Positions 45,000-53,464 of a stretch of 59,645 bases of DNA are shown piece by piece. The notes beneath the pieces were generated by a model. It did not search any database. It was not told the DNA's origin and was given only the letters and a program-made list of their open reading frames with translations. This DNA is from Gemmatimonadota bacterium (GTDB lineage Bacteria > Gemmatimonadota > Gemmatimonadetes > Longimicrobiales > Gaopeijiaceae): assembly GCA_003559555.1 (NCBI GenBank), contig PWLA01000005.1:1-59645 (forward strand). The letters are read 5' to 3'. The first letter of the stretch is position 1, and every line of letters begins with the position of its first letter. Both the position numbers and the translations under genes were made by a program.

Positions 45000-45046
45000 G
45001 GTCTGCTGGGCTGGGTCATGAAACACAATTGAACGGGGGCGGGGGG

Positions 45047-45063
45047 CCGGAGCAATGCTCCGG
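45047..45063. promoter_or_regulatory. Perfect palindrome CCGGAGCA-A-TGCTCCGG
   Basis: Eight-base arms surround a single central A. It lies 48 bases upstream of miaB and about 260 bases upstream of kaiC. It could be an operator or a hairpin in the miaB leader. Confidence 0.4.
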
Positions 45064-45090
45064 TGGGCCCCGATCCGCCGTGAAGGGCAA

Positions 45091-45119
45091 TTTAACCGGG
45101 AGCCCGCACTCTGTATAGG
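45091..45119 (+). promoter_or_regulatory. Candidate kaiC promoter
   Basis: TTTAAC (45091-45096) and TATAGG (45114-45119) are 17 bases apart, with TG one base before the -10 box. The match is moderate, and the leader to the chosen kaiC start would be about 200 bases. Confidence 0.3.
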
Positions 45120-45322
45120 CAAACCGGTCCTGCACCGGAGCCCATCCTCACCACCAGGGGCCACCCCTCCCCCCGGTTTGGCCGTTTGAAGGCCGTTGTT
45201 TGACAAGAGCGGGACATCTCGTCCAGATTCATCCGGTAAGATCTGTCCGGACATGCCAGCTTGGCCCGGACATGGCCTCGAGGTCGCGGCCTCGGACGAA
45301 CGCCCCCTCCCACCGGCCATCC

Positions 45323-46746
<1,424 letters not shown>

Positions 46747-46750
<4 letters not shown>

Positions 46751-47082
46751 GGCCCGTTCGGCGACCCTACGACGACCGGACTTCGGCGGGCGGCGGGCCG
46801 TCGCTCCCCGAGCGCTGGGTCTTCCGCCTCTACACGGTGGGGATCACACCCGCCACGGAGACGGCGCTGAAGAACCTCCGGGAGATCTGCAGCGAGCGGC
46901 TGGCCGTGGAACCGGAGATCCAGGTGGTGGACCTGGCCCGGGAGCCGGAGTTGGCGGTGACCCACGGGATCTTCGCCGTTCCCATGGTGGTGCGCCAGGC
47001 TCCGCCCCCGGTGCGGAAGGTCATCGGCGACCTCTCGGACCGGGACCGGGCCATGGCCGGACTCGAGATGGGATCCCTCTGA
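46747..47082 (+). CDS. kaiB: KaiB-family protein
   Basis: The protein has 111 residues. The thioredoxin-like KaiB fold is seen from residue 24: WVFRLYTVGITPATETALKN, then IQVVDLAREPELAV, GIFAVPMVV and PPPVRKVIGDLSDRDRAMAG. The last segment is the classic KaiB signature PPPVRRIIGDLS. About 20 extra residues precede the fold. KaiB binds the CI ring of KaiC after a fold switch and recruits output proteins. It lies between kaiC and the kinase, overlapping both, so stoichiometric production is likely. Confidence 0.93.
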
Positions 47083-49352
47083 TGTTCCGCTACGCCCTCG
47101 GCACCCACGGATCATCGGACTTCGCCGAGGCCATCCTGGATGCCAGCGCCGACGGCATCGTGGTGGTGGACGCCCAGGGGATCGTGGTTCGCTGCAATCC
47201 CCGGGCCGAGGAGCTCCTGGGGCGGTCGGCGGAGGAGCTGCTGGGGGAGAACTTCGGCACGGTCTCGAATCCCGACGCTTCCGGCGGGGCAGCCGATATC
47301 CGGGTCCTCCACAGGGACGGCTCGAGCCGGGTCGTGGAGGTCCGCACCGCCGAGACCTCGTGGAAGGGAAGCCCGGTCCTGGTGGTGACCCTCCGGGACA
47401 TCACCGAGCGCCTGGAGGCCCAGGAGCAGCGTGAGCGTCTTCTGTCCATCATCGACGCCACCCCCAGCCTGGTGGGAATCTCCGATCGAAACGGCCGGGT
47501 CCTCTATCTGAATCGGGCCGGCCGCGCCCTGGTAGGGCTCGAGCCCGCAGGAAAGCTTCCCGATCTCCACGCTGAGGACCTGCACCCGGCCTGGGCCGCC
47601 CAACGGATCCAACAGGAGGGGATCCCCCGTGCCCTGCAGGAGGGGAGCTGGCAGGGGGAGTCGGCCCTCCGGGGCCCCGAAGGCCGGGAGATCCCCGTCT
47701 GGCAGATCGTCCTGGCCCACCCAGGCTCCGACGGCCGGGTGGCGTACCTCTCCACCGTGGCCCAGGATCTCTCCCGCTGGAAGGCCGCGGAGGCGGCGCT
47801 GGCGGAGCGGGTGAAGGAACTCCGAACGCTGTACGGTGCGAGTCGGGAGCTGGCCCGCTCCGATCTTCGGCTCGAGGAGCGGCTCTCCCGGCTGGTGGGC
47901 ATCCTTCCCCCTGGATGGCTCCATCCGTCGCTCACCGAGGCCCGGATCCAGTGGAGGGACCGCAGCTTCGCCACCCACGGCTTCCAGGAAACCCCCTGGA
48001 TGCTCACCAGTCCCATCCTGGCCGGCGACCGGGAGGTAGGGCGGATCCAGGTGGCCCTGACCCGGGAGTGCGAGGACCAGGAGGAGGGGGAGGGCCCGTT
48101 CCTGGCCGAGGAGAGAGAGCTGCTGGATGCGGTGTCGGCGGCCATCAGCGAGGCGGTGGAGCGGGAGCGGCTGCAGCAGGAGTTCGTCCAGGCCCAGAAG
48201 ATGGAGACCATCGGCCGCCTGGCCGGAGGCACGGCCCACGACTTCAACAACCTTCTCTCGGTGATCCAGGCCCATGCCGACGCCGCCCTGGCCTCCCTTC
48301 CCCCCGACTCCCCGGAGAGCGACGACATCTCCCGGATCCTGGCCGCCACCTTCCAGGGCACGTCCTTGACCAATCAGCTCCTGACCTTCAGTCGCAAGCA
48401 GGTTCTCGAAGAGGAGCTGGTCCGGCTCCCGGACCGCCTGGAAGGTCTCCAGCCCACCCTGCGCCGACTCATTCCGGCCCGGATTCACCTGGAGGTGGAG
48501 GCCGATCCGGATGCCCCGACGGTCCGCCTCGACGCCTCGAAGCTGGACCAGGTGGTCCTGAACCTGGTGATCAATGCGGTGGACGCCATCCAGAACGAGG
48601 GAGTGATGACCCTGAGCCTGGAGGAGCGGGTGCTCACCGATGTCGAGGTCGGATCCAGATCCGGCGACCCGAGTCCCGGCCGGTATGCCCAGCTCACGGT
48701 CCGGGACAGCGGAGCCGGCATGCCCCCCGAGGTGACGGAGCGGATCTTCGAACCCTTCTTCACCACCAAAGCCGAAGGGCACGGCACGGGCCTCGGGCTC
48801 TCCATGGTCTTCGGGTTCGTCCGCCAGAGCCGAGGCTACATCCAGGTGGACAGCGCCCCGGGCGAAGGCTCGTCGGTCCGCCTCCTCTTTCCGGCGGTAG
48901 CCGGATCGGACGCCGACGCCCCCCACCCCTCGGAGGCCGAGGCCGCCCCGGATGCCGTGCCGGCGCCCGAGGCCTCGCTGGCCGGGCTCCGGGTCCTTGT
49001 GGTGGACGACAACGACGGCATGCGAACGGCGCTCCGGCGCATGCTCTCCCGGTCCGGGATCCAGGTGCAGGAGGCGGCCTCGGGTCGAGAGGCGCTGGAG
49101 ATGGAAAGGGAGGCCCTGGAGGCCATCGACGTCCTCCTGACCGATCTGGTCATGCCGTCCATGTCGGGAGTCCAACTGGCCCGTGAGCTCAAGGCGCTCC
49201 ACCCGGGCCTCAGGATCATCCTCATGTCGGGCTACGCCCTCCGGGAACTCCATGCGGCGGCGACGGAGGGGGAGGCGCTGAATCCGGAATTCCTCTCCAA
49301 GCCCTTCACCCTGGACGAAGCCCGGGAGGCCCTCCGCCGGGCCCTGGCATGA
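47082..49352 (+). CDS. Hybrid PAS/GAF-like histidine kinase with receiver domain, kaiBC-linked
   Basis: The protein has 756 residues with no clear membrane helix. Two PAS domains (about 15-115 and 125-235) are followed by a coiled region and a GAF-like domain (about 250-370). The HisKA box is [19 protein letters not shown] with His386. The ATPase has [20 protein letters not shown] and [19 protein letters not shown] receiver domain ends the protein (about 630-756) with Asp688 in [12 protein letters not shown] and the lysine in LSKPF. The ATG overlaps the kaiB stop. In cyanobacteria KaiB and KaiC act on the kinases SasA and CikA; this cytoplasmic kinase is the natural output candidate here. No separate response regulator is encoded beside it. 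Confidence 0.9.
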   Translation: MFRYALGTHGSSDFAEAILDASADGIVVVDAQGIVVRCNPRAEELLGRSAEELLGENFGTVSNPDASGGAADIRVLHRDGSSRVVEVRTAETSWKGSPVLVVTLRDITERLEAQEQRERLLSIIDATPSLVGISDRNGRVLYLNRAGRALVGLEPAGKLPDLHAEDLHPAWAAQRIQQEGIPRALQEGSWQGESALRGPEGREIPVWQIVLAHPGSDGRVAYLSTVAQDLSRWKAAEAALAERVKELRTLYGASRELARSDLRLEERLSRLVGILPPGWLHPSLTEARIQWRDRSFATHGFQETPWMLTSPILAGDREVGRIQVALTRECEDQEEGEGPFLAEERELLDAVSAAISEAVERERLQQEFVQAQKMETIGRLAGGTAHDFNNLLSVIQAHADAALASLPPDSPESDDISRILAATFQGTSLTNQLLTFSRKQVLEEELVRLPDRLEGLQPTLRRLIPARIHLEVEADPDAPTVRLDASKLDQVVLNLVINAVDAIQNEGVMTLSLEERVLTDVEVGSRSGDPSPGRYAQLTVRDSGAGMPPEVTERIFEPFFTTKAEGHGTGLGLSMVFGFVRQSRGYIQVDSAPGEGSSVRLLFPAVAGSDADAPHPSEAEAAPDAVPAPEASLAGLRVLVVDDNDGMRTALRRMLSRSGIQVQEAASGREALEMEREALEAIDVLLTDLVMPSMSGVQLARELKALHPGLRIILMSGYALRELHAAATEGEALNPEFLSKPFTLDEAREALRRALA

Positions 49353-49393
49353 TGTAATGTCGGCTTGACACCAGGGCAGGTGGACTTTACATC
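49351..49393. promoter_or_regulatory. Inverted repeat operator of the mod operon
   Basis: GATGTAATGTC (49351-49361) and GACTTTACATC (49383-49393) are inverted copies with one mismatch in 11 bases. Their centres are 32 bases apart, three helical turns. They overlap or flank the promoter, so a dimeric or tetrameric regulator bound here would block transcription. The likely ligand-sensing regulator is the first gene of the operon. Confidence 0.6.
49365..49393 (+). promoter_or_regulatory. Promoter of the molybdate operon, probably leaderless
   Basis: A perfect TTGACA (49365-49370) is followed after 17 bases by TACATC (49388-49393). The ATG at 49400 begins where transcription should start, and there is no Shine-Dalgarno. 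Confidence 0.55.
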
Positions 49394-49399
49394 CAGGGC

Positions 49400-50512
49400 A
49401 TGAGTTCACCGCCACGAAAGAAGCTGCGGGCCCGGCGCACCGACCGGGGATGGTCCCAGGAGCGACTGGCCGAAAAGGCCGGCATCACCCGGCAGGCCTA
49501 TTCGGCCATCGAGTCCGGCCGCTCCATGCCGTCCACCGACGTGGCTCTTCGCCTGGCCCGGACCCTGGGAGCCACCGTGGAGGAGCTCTTCTCCCTCCCC
49601 GGCGAGGAGCCGACGCCGACGTGGGCCACCGATCCGGAGCTCCCCGTCCCCGGACTCTTCCGCCGGGGCGCCCGCCGGGTTCGGCTGGCCCGGGTCTCGG
49701 GCGAGCTCACGGCCTTCCCCCTGAGCGTCGGGGGTGTGCACGCCCACCACCCCGCCGACGGACTGGCATCCCAGGGACCTGAAGGTCTCCAGGTCCAGCC
49801 TCTCCCGGGCCGCCGGCCGCCCCCTGAGCTGGTGGTCGCAGGATGCGACCCGGCCCTGGGACTGGTCATGGAGCGCCTCCGCCGCCAATGGGACGTGGAC
49901 GGCCTCTGGATTCCCGCCGGAAGCCGGGCCGCCCTCCAGGCGTTGGGCAAGGGCCGGGTCCACGTGGCCGGCATCCATCTCCTGGAGCCGGCCTCTGGAG
50001 AGTACAATGCGCCCTGGATCCGGCGAACGATCCCCTTCCCCGCCGTCAGGGTCGGCTTTGCCTCGTGGGAGCAGGCGCTGGTGGTACCGGCCCACAACCC
50101 CCTGGGGCTCCGCGGCGTAGAGGACCTGGCCCGCCCCGGGGTACGGCTGGTCAACCGGGAACCGGGCTCGGGAAGCCGTGAGCTCCTGGCGCGGTGTCTC
50201 CAGGAAGCCGGCGTCCCCCGGGAGGCGGTGCCCGGCTTTCAGGAGACCGCCGCCCTGGCCCACGAGCAGGTGGCGGCGGCGGTGGCGACGGGGCTGGCGG
50301 ATGTGGGCGTGGCCGTCCAGGCCATGGCCACCGCCTGGGGCCTGCAGGCCCTTCCCCTGGCCCGGGAGCCCTTCGACCTGGTCCTCCCGGAGACGCTCAT
50401 GGACCACCCGGCGGTGCGGGCCCTCATGGAGGTGCTCCTGGACCCGGCACTTCACCGGCAGGTGGAGGCGCTGGGGGGATACGACACCTCGGCCATGGGT
50501 CGGGTGGCTTGA
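49400..50512 (+). CDS. XRE-type regulator fused to a periplasmic-binding-protein-like domain (molybdate/tungstate sensor)
   Basis: The protein has 370 residues. The N-terminal helix-turn-helix (about 5-65: RGWSQERLAEKAGITRQAYS, then ESGRSMPSTDVALRLARTLG) is of the XRE class. From about 140 to 360 it resembles the PBP-like domain found with MoeA and HTH proteins (LVVAGCDPALGLVMERLRR, NREPGSGSRELLARCL, PLGLRGVEDLARPGVRLVNR, ATGLADVGVAVQAMA). Because modABC follow immediately, it very likely senses oxyanion in the cytoplasm and controls the operon through the inverted repeat at its own promoter. It contains no export signal. The ligand is inferred from context. Confidence 0.85.
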   Translation: MSSPPRKKLRARRTDRGWSQERLAEKAGITRQAYSAIESGRSMPSTDVALRLARTLGATVEELFSLPGEEPTPTWATDPELPVPGLFRRGARRVRLARVSGELTAFPLSVGGVHAHHPADGLASQGPEGLQVQPLPGRRPPPELVVAGCDPALGLVMERLRRQWDVDGLWIPAGSRAALQALGKGRVHVAGIHLLEPASGEYNAPWIRRTIPFPAVRVGFASWEQALVVPAHNPLGLRGVEDLARPGVRLVNREPGSGSRELLARCLQEAGVPREAVPGFQETAALAHEQVAAAVATGLADVGVAVQAMATAWGLQALPLAREPFDLVLPETLMDHPAVRALMEVLLDPALHRQVEALGGYDTSAMGRVA

Positions 50513-51291
50513 GGGGATCCCCGGCGCTGGTTGCGGTCCTGGCCCTGGTCCTGGGACTGGCAGGGTGCGACCGGAACACCCCGGACGCCGCCCGGCCCCT
50601 GCTGGTACTGGCGGCATCGGACCTGGCCCCTGCCTTCGAGGAACTTGTCCCCGCGTTCGAAGCCCGGACCGGTCAGCCGGTGGACGTGGTGCTGGGCTCC
50701 ACGGGGAACCTGGCCTCCCAGATCCGCCACGGCGCCCCGGCCGACCTCTTCTTCGCCGCCGACGAGGCCTTCCTGGACGACCTGGTGGAACGGGGACGGA
50801 TCGATCCCGAGACCCGGCGGCTCTACGCCGTGGGTCGGATCGTGCTGGTGGCACCGCCGGGGCGACCGCCGCCAGAGCGCCTGCAGGAGCTGACAGGGCT
50901 CCCTTCGGTGGCCATCGCGAACCCGGAGCACGCGCCCTACGGGAGAGCCGCCCGGCAGGCGCTGGAGAGCGCCGGGGTCTGGGAGGCGGTCCAGGCCCGG
51001 CTGGTCTTCGGTGAGAACATCGCCCACACCCTGCGTTTCGTGGAGACCGGCAACGTGGACGCCGCCATCGTCGCCCTGAGCCTGGTGGAGGGCAGACACC
51101 CCTATCGACTGGTCGACGCCGCCCACCACCAACCCCTGGTGCAGGCGGCAGGCGTCACCGCCGGCAGCCGGAACCCTCGGGCAGCCCGGGAGTTCCTGGA
51201 CTTCGTGCTCTCCCGGGAGGGCCAGGTCCTCCTGGGACGCTATGGCTTCGAGCCGCCGCCGGAGCATGCGGCCACGGGAGGGACCCGGTGA
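50509..51291 (+). CDS. modA: Molybdate ABC transporter substrate-binding lipoprotein
   Basis: The protein has 260 residues from a TTG that overlaps the upstream stop (TTGA); no ATG or GTG is available before the signal peptide. The lipobox is LGLAGC (Cys20). The ModA pattern follows: LLVLAASDLAPAFEELVPAF, VVLGSTGNLASQIRHGAPAD, LFFAADEAFLDDLVERG, NPEHAPYGRAARQALE and NVDAAIVALSLV. It captures molybdate or tungstate outside the membrane. A lipid anchor replaces the free periplasmic form. Confidence 0.93.
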   Translation: MRGSPALVAVLALVLGLAGCDRNTPDAARPLLVLAASDLAPAFEELVPAFEARTGQPVDVVLGSTGNLASQIRHGAPADLFFAADEAFLDDLVERGRIDPETRRLYAVGRIVLVAPPGRPPPERLQELTGLPSVAIANPEHAPYGRAARQALESAGVWEAVQARLVFGENIAHTLRFVETGNVDAAIVALSLVEGRHPYRLVDAAHHQPLVQAAGVTAGSRNPRAAREFLDFVLSREGQVLLGRYGFEPPPEHAATGGTR

Positions 51292-51947
51292 GCCTCCACC
51301 CCATCGTCCTCTCCCTGCAGGTGGCAGGGGTGGCTTCGGCCCTGGCCCTGGTGGTGGGGCTCCCGGTGGCGTGGCTCCTGGCCCGCCGCGGCGTTCCCGG
51401 CAGAAACGTCCTCACCGTGCTGATCCTGCTGCCCATGGTCCTCCCCCCCACCGTGCTCGGCTACTACCTCCTCGTGATCATCGGAGTGGAGGGACCGGTG
51501 GGCCAGATGGCGGAAGCGCTGGGGGTGGGCCGGATCGTCTTCACCCCCACCGCCGCGGTGCTGGCGGCCTTCGCGGCCTCGGTGCCCTTCCTGATCGTGG
51601 CGGCCCGGGCCGGGTTCGAGCAGGTGGACCCCGCCTACGAGGAGGCAGCACGGACCCTGGGCCGCAGTGAGCTGGCCATCGCCGCCCTGGTGACCCTTCC
51701 CCTGGCCTGGCGCAGCGTAGCGGCAGGGCTGGCCCTCACCTTTGCCCGGGCCGTGGGAGAGTTCGGAGCCACCATCATGGTGGCGGGCAGCGTGCCGGGC
51801 CGCACCCGCACGGCGAGCATCGCCATCTACGAGGCGGTCCAGATGAGCCGGATGGACGAGGCCAACCTCATGGCGCTCCTCCTCACGGTGATCACCGCCG
51901 GGATGCTCCTGGCCCTGGTGGGCCTCGGGCGGGGAGGCTCCTGGTGA
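51288..51947 (+). CDS. modB: Molybdate ABC transporter permease
   Basis: The protein has 219 residues and about five transmembrane helices, of normal ModB length. The cytoplasmic loop that docks with the ATPase is EEAARTLGRSELAIAALVTL, with the family signature ARAVGEFGATIMVAGSVPG. It starts at a GTG overlapping modA and runs into modC with an overlap of four bases. Confidence 0.95.
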   Translation: MSLHPIVLSLQVAGVASALALVVGLPVAWLLARRGVPGRNVLTVLILLPMVLPPTVLGYYLLVIIGVEGPVGQMAEALGVGRIVFTPTAAVLAAFAASVPFLIVAARAGFEQVDPAYEEAARTLGRSELAIAALVTLPLAWRSVAAGLALTFARAVGEFGATIMVAGSVPGRTRTASIAIYEAVQMSRMDEANLMALLLTVITAGMLLALVGLGRGGSW

Positions 51948-52660
51948 CGCTGGAGGCCGCCATCGAGAGCCGGCTGGGGGCGTTCCACCTGCAGATCCGG
52001 TTTCGGATGCGGGGTGGAATCACCGCGCTCTTCGGACCTTCAGGTGCAGGAAAGTCCCTGACCCTCAGGCACATCGCGGGCCTGCAACGACCGGAGGAGG
52101 GCCGCATCGTCCTGGGAGACCGGACCCTGTTCGATACCGCCGGGCGGATCGACCTCCCCCCTCAGGACCGGAACGTGGGATACGTCTCGCAGGAGTCGGT
52201 CCTCTTCCCCCACCTCTCGGTGGCAACCAACGTCGGCTTCGGGCTCCAGGGGCAGAGTCGGGAGAAGCGGAAGGGGCGAATTCACGACATGCTGGAGCTG
52301 GTGGAGATGGAAGGGTACGGGCCGCGCCGACCCCGCAGTCTGTCCGGAGGAGAGCGGCGACGGGTCGCCATGGCCCGGGCGCTGGCCCCGGGCCCTGCCA
52401 TCCTCCTCCTGGATGAGCCCTTCGCCGGCCTGGACTTCCGGGTCCGCCGCACCCTCCGTCGTCGACTCCTGGCCATCCACAGGGGCACGGGGGTCCCCAT
52501 CCTCCTGGTGACCCACTCCCTGGCCGATGTCCGGGAGGTGTGCGACGAGTTGGTCCTGGTGGACCGAGGTCGGACGGTGGCCGCCGGCCCTGCCCAACAG
52601 CTGATGGCCCGTCCCCCGGACTCTCACGCCGCCGAGCTCCTTTCCGAGGACATGGCCTGA
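51944..52660 (+). CDS. modC: Molybdate ABC transporter ATP-binding protein, short form
   Basis: The protein has 238 residues. Walker A is FGPSGAGKSLT, the signature is RSLSGGERRRVAMARALA, Walker B is AILLLDEPFAGLD and the switch histidine is in LLVTHSL. Typical ModC has about 350 residues, with a C-terminal MOBE/TOBE domain that binds molybdate and inhibits transport; this protein stops after the ATPase. Feedback control by the transporter itself is therefore unlikely, and control may rest on the HTH-PBP regulator. It starts at a GTG overlapping modB. Confidence 0.93.
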   Translation: MTLEAAIESRLGAFHLQIRFRMRGGITALFGPSGAGKSLTLRHIAGLQRPEEGRIVLGDRTLFDTAGRIDLPPQDRNVGYVSQESVLFPHLSVATNVGFGLQGQSREKRKGRIHDMLELVEMEGYGPRRPRSLSGGERRRVAMARALAPGPAILLLDEPFAGLDFRVRRTLRRRLLAIHRGTGVPILLVTHSLADVREVCDELVLVDRGRTVAAGPAQQLMARPPDSHAAELLSEDMA

Positions 52661-52673
52661 TCCCGCCACCGGA

Positions 52674-53000
52674 TCAGTTGGTCTGGTTGGCCTCCTGGGC
52701 GGCGCTGATGACCCCGTAGACGTCCCGGCGGCTCGAGAGCTGGAGCTTCCGGAGGATCCGCTCGGTGTGGTGACGGACGGTGTGCTCACTCACGTGCATC
52801 TCCTGGGCGATCTCCGCGTTGGTCCGCCGAACCGCCAGCCGGCGGGCCACCTGGGCCTCCCGTCGGGTCAGGTCGAACCATCTCATCAGCTCGCTGGGCC
52901 TGGGGAGTCCGGCGGACCGGGCCGGGATCCCCGTCTCCAGGGGTTCGAGGGAGTTCATCCCGTTGCTCCGGGAACTGGCATCGGCATCGGTCGAATTCAT
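52674..53000 (-). CDS. Free-standing LuxR-type DNA-binding protein
   Basis: The protein has 108 residues from the ATG at 53000, chosen because GGAGG lies five bases upstream; the frame is open to 53057. The C-terminal 60 residues are a LuxR/NarL helix-turn-helix: LTRREAQVARRLAVRRTNAE, then IAQEMHVSEHTVRHHTERIL and RKLQLSSRRDVYGVI. The first 45 residues are Ser/Asp-rich with no receiver or sensor domain. It could be a dimeric regulator acting without a built-in sensor. The neighbouring palindromes ATAGGCA-N5-TGCCTAT are reasonable targets. Its stop faces modC. Confidence 0.85.
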   Translation of the reverse strand: MNSTDADASSRSNGMNSLEPLETGIPARSAGLPRPSELMRWFDLTRREAQVARRLAVRRTNAEIAQEMHVSEHTVRHHTERILRKLQLSSRRDVYGVISAAQEANQTN

Positions 53001-53146
53001 GGTCACCTCCGAGATCGAGGAAATCGGTCTGCGATTCCCTCGGAAGGTGCCATTCACCCATCAGCCGCTTTTCACCTCCCAGGTGATGGAGGGGGGAGTG
53101 GGGTCGTTACGGCCCGTCAGCCGGCGATTTCGGCCGGATTGAAAAA

Positions 53147-53165
53147 ATAGGCAGTTTCTGCCCAT
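53147..53165. promoter_or_regulatory. Palindrome site 1 (ATAGGCA-N5-TGCCCAT)
   Basis: The 19-base sequence ATAGGCAGTTTCTGCCCAT has one mismatch from a perfect 7-5-7 inverted repeat. It lies 91 bases before the exported-peptide start and 147 bases before the LuxR-type start on the other strand. A near-identical site occurs at 55994-56012. Confidence 0.65.
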
Positions 53166-53200
53166 GCCCGCCGGCAGGTGGGGGGTGATCGTTCATGAGT

Positions 53201-53215
53201 GGGCGAGTTCCGCCC
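53201..53215 (+). promoter_or_regulatory. Hairpin in the leader of the exported-peptide gene
   Basis: GGGCG-AGTTC-CGCCC can form a stem-loop, with weaker outward pairing to GATC boxes at about 53187 and 53223. It lies between palindrome site 1 and the ribosome binding site. A role in attenuation or mRNA stability is only a guess. Confidence 0.3.
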
Positions 53216-53256
53216 CATTCGTGATCGACTCACACCCCCCAACCGGAGGTGCAACC

Positions 53257-53433
53257 ATGCTGGGTTCCAAGCTGAAGAAGGCCGTTCTCGGGCTGATGAC
53301 CGTGTTCTTCCTGGCCGGAGGCGCGCTCGCCTGTGAGCGCCTGCCCACCGAAGTCCAGGGAGAAGATGACAACGATCCGGCCAAGTACGACGAGTGCATC
53401 CTGATCAACGGGATGCTCCACTGCCCCGACTGA
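53257..53433 (+). CDS. Small exported cysteine-containing peptide
   Basis: From the ATG at 53257, with GGAGG and a good spacer upstream, the product is 58 residues; the frame is open to 53164 but that start lacks a ribosome site. Residues 1-26 form a signal peptide: MLGSKLKKAVLGL, then TVFFLAGGALAC. Cleavage after ALA would leave about 33 residues starting with Cys26. An imperfect lipobox (GALAC) makes lipidation possible but not certain. The mature peptide is acidic, with three cysteines (Cys26, Cys49, Cys56; the last two in ECILINGMLHC). I do not recognise a family. A secreted signal or a small lipoprotein fits best, flanked by a LuxR-type and a BTAD regulator. Confidence 0.7.
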   Translation: MLGSKLKKAVLGLMTVFFLAGGALACERLPTEVQGEDDNDPAKYDECILINGMLHCPD

Positions 53434-53438
53434 GGTCA

Positions 53439-53456
53439 CCGGGGGGTCGGCCCCGG
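53439..53456. terminator. Hairpin after the exported-peptide gene
   Basis: CCGGGG (53439-53444) pairs with CCCCGG (53451-53456) around GGTCGG, five bases after the peptide stop and eight before the convergent BTAD stop. No U tract follows. Confidence 0.4.
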
Positions 53457-53464
53457 GCCCGTGA

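Larger units (their letters stand above)
45000..45322. other. Divergent regulatory region between miaB and kaiC
   Basis: These 323 bases hold no clear gene, although the kaiC frame stays open back to a TTG at 45200. They contain a perfect 17-base palindrome, a candidate kaiC promoter at 45091-45119 and a perfect TTGACA at 45200-45205 with only a weak CAGATT 18 bases later. Confidence 0.55.

Noticed and set aside
45115-45121. ATAGGCA half-site upstream of kaiC, like the island palindrome
   Set aside because: There is no second half at the right distance, and it overlaps a -10-like TATAGG, so chance is the simpler reading.
53164-53256. Longer start for the exported peptide
   Set aside because: It would bury the signal peptide behind 31 extra residues and lacks a ribosome site; ATG 53257 has one.
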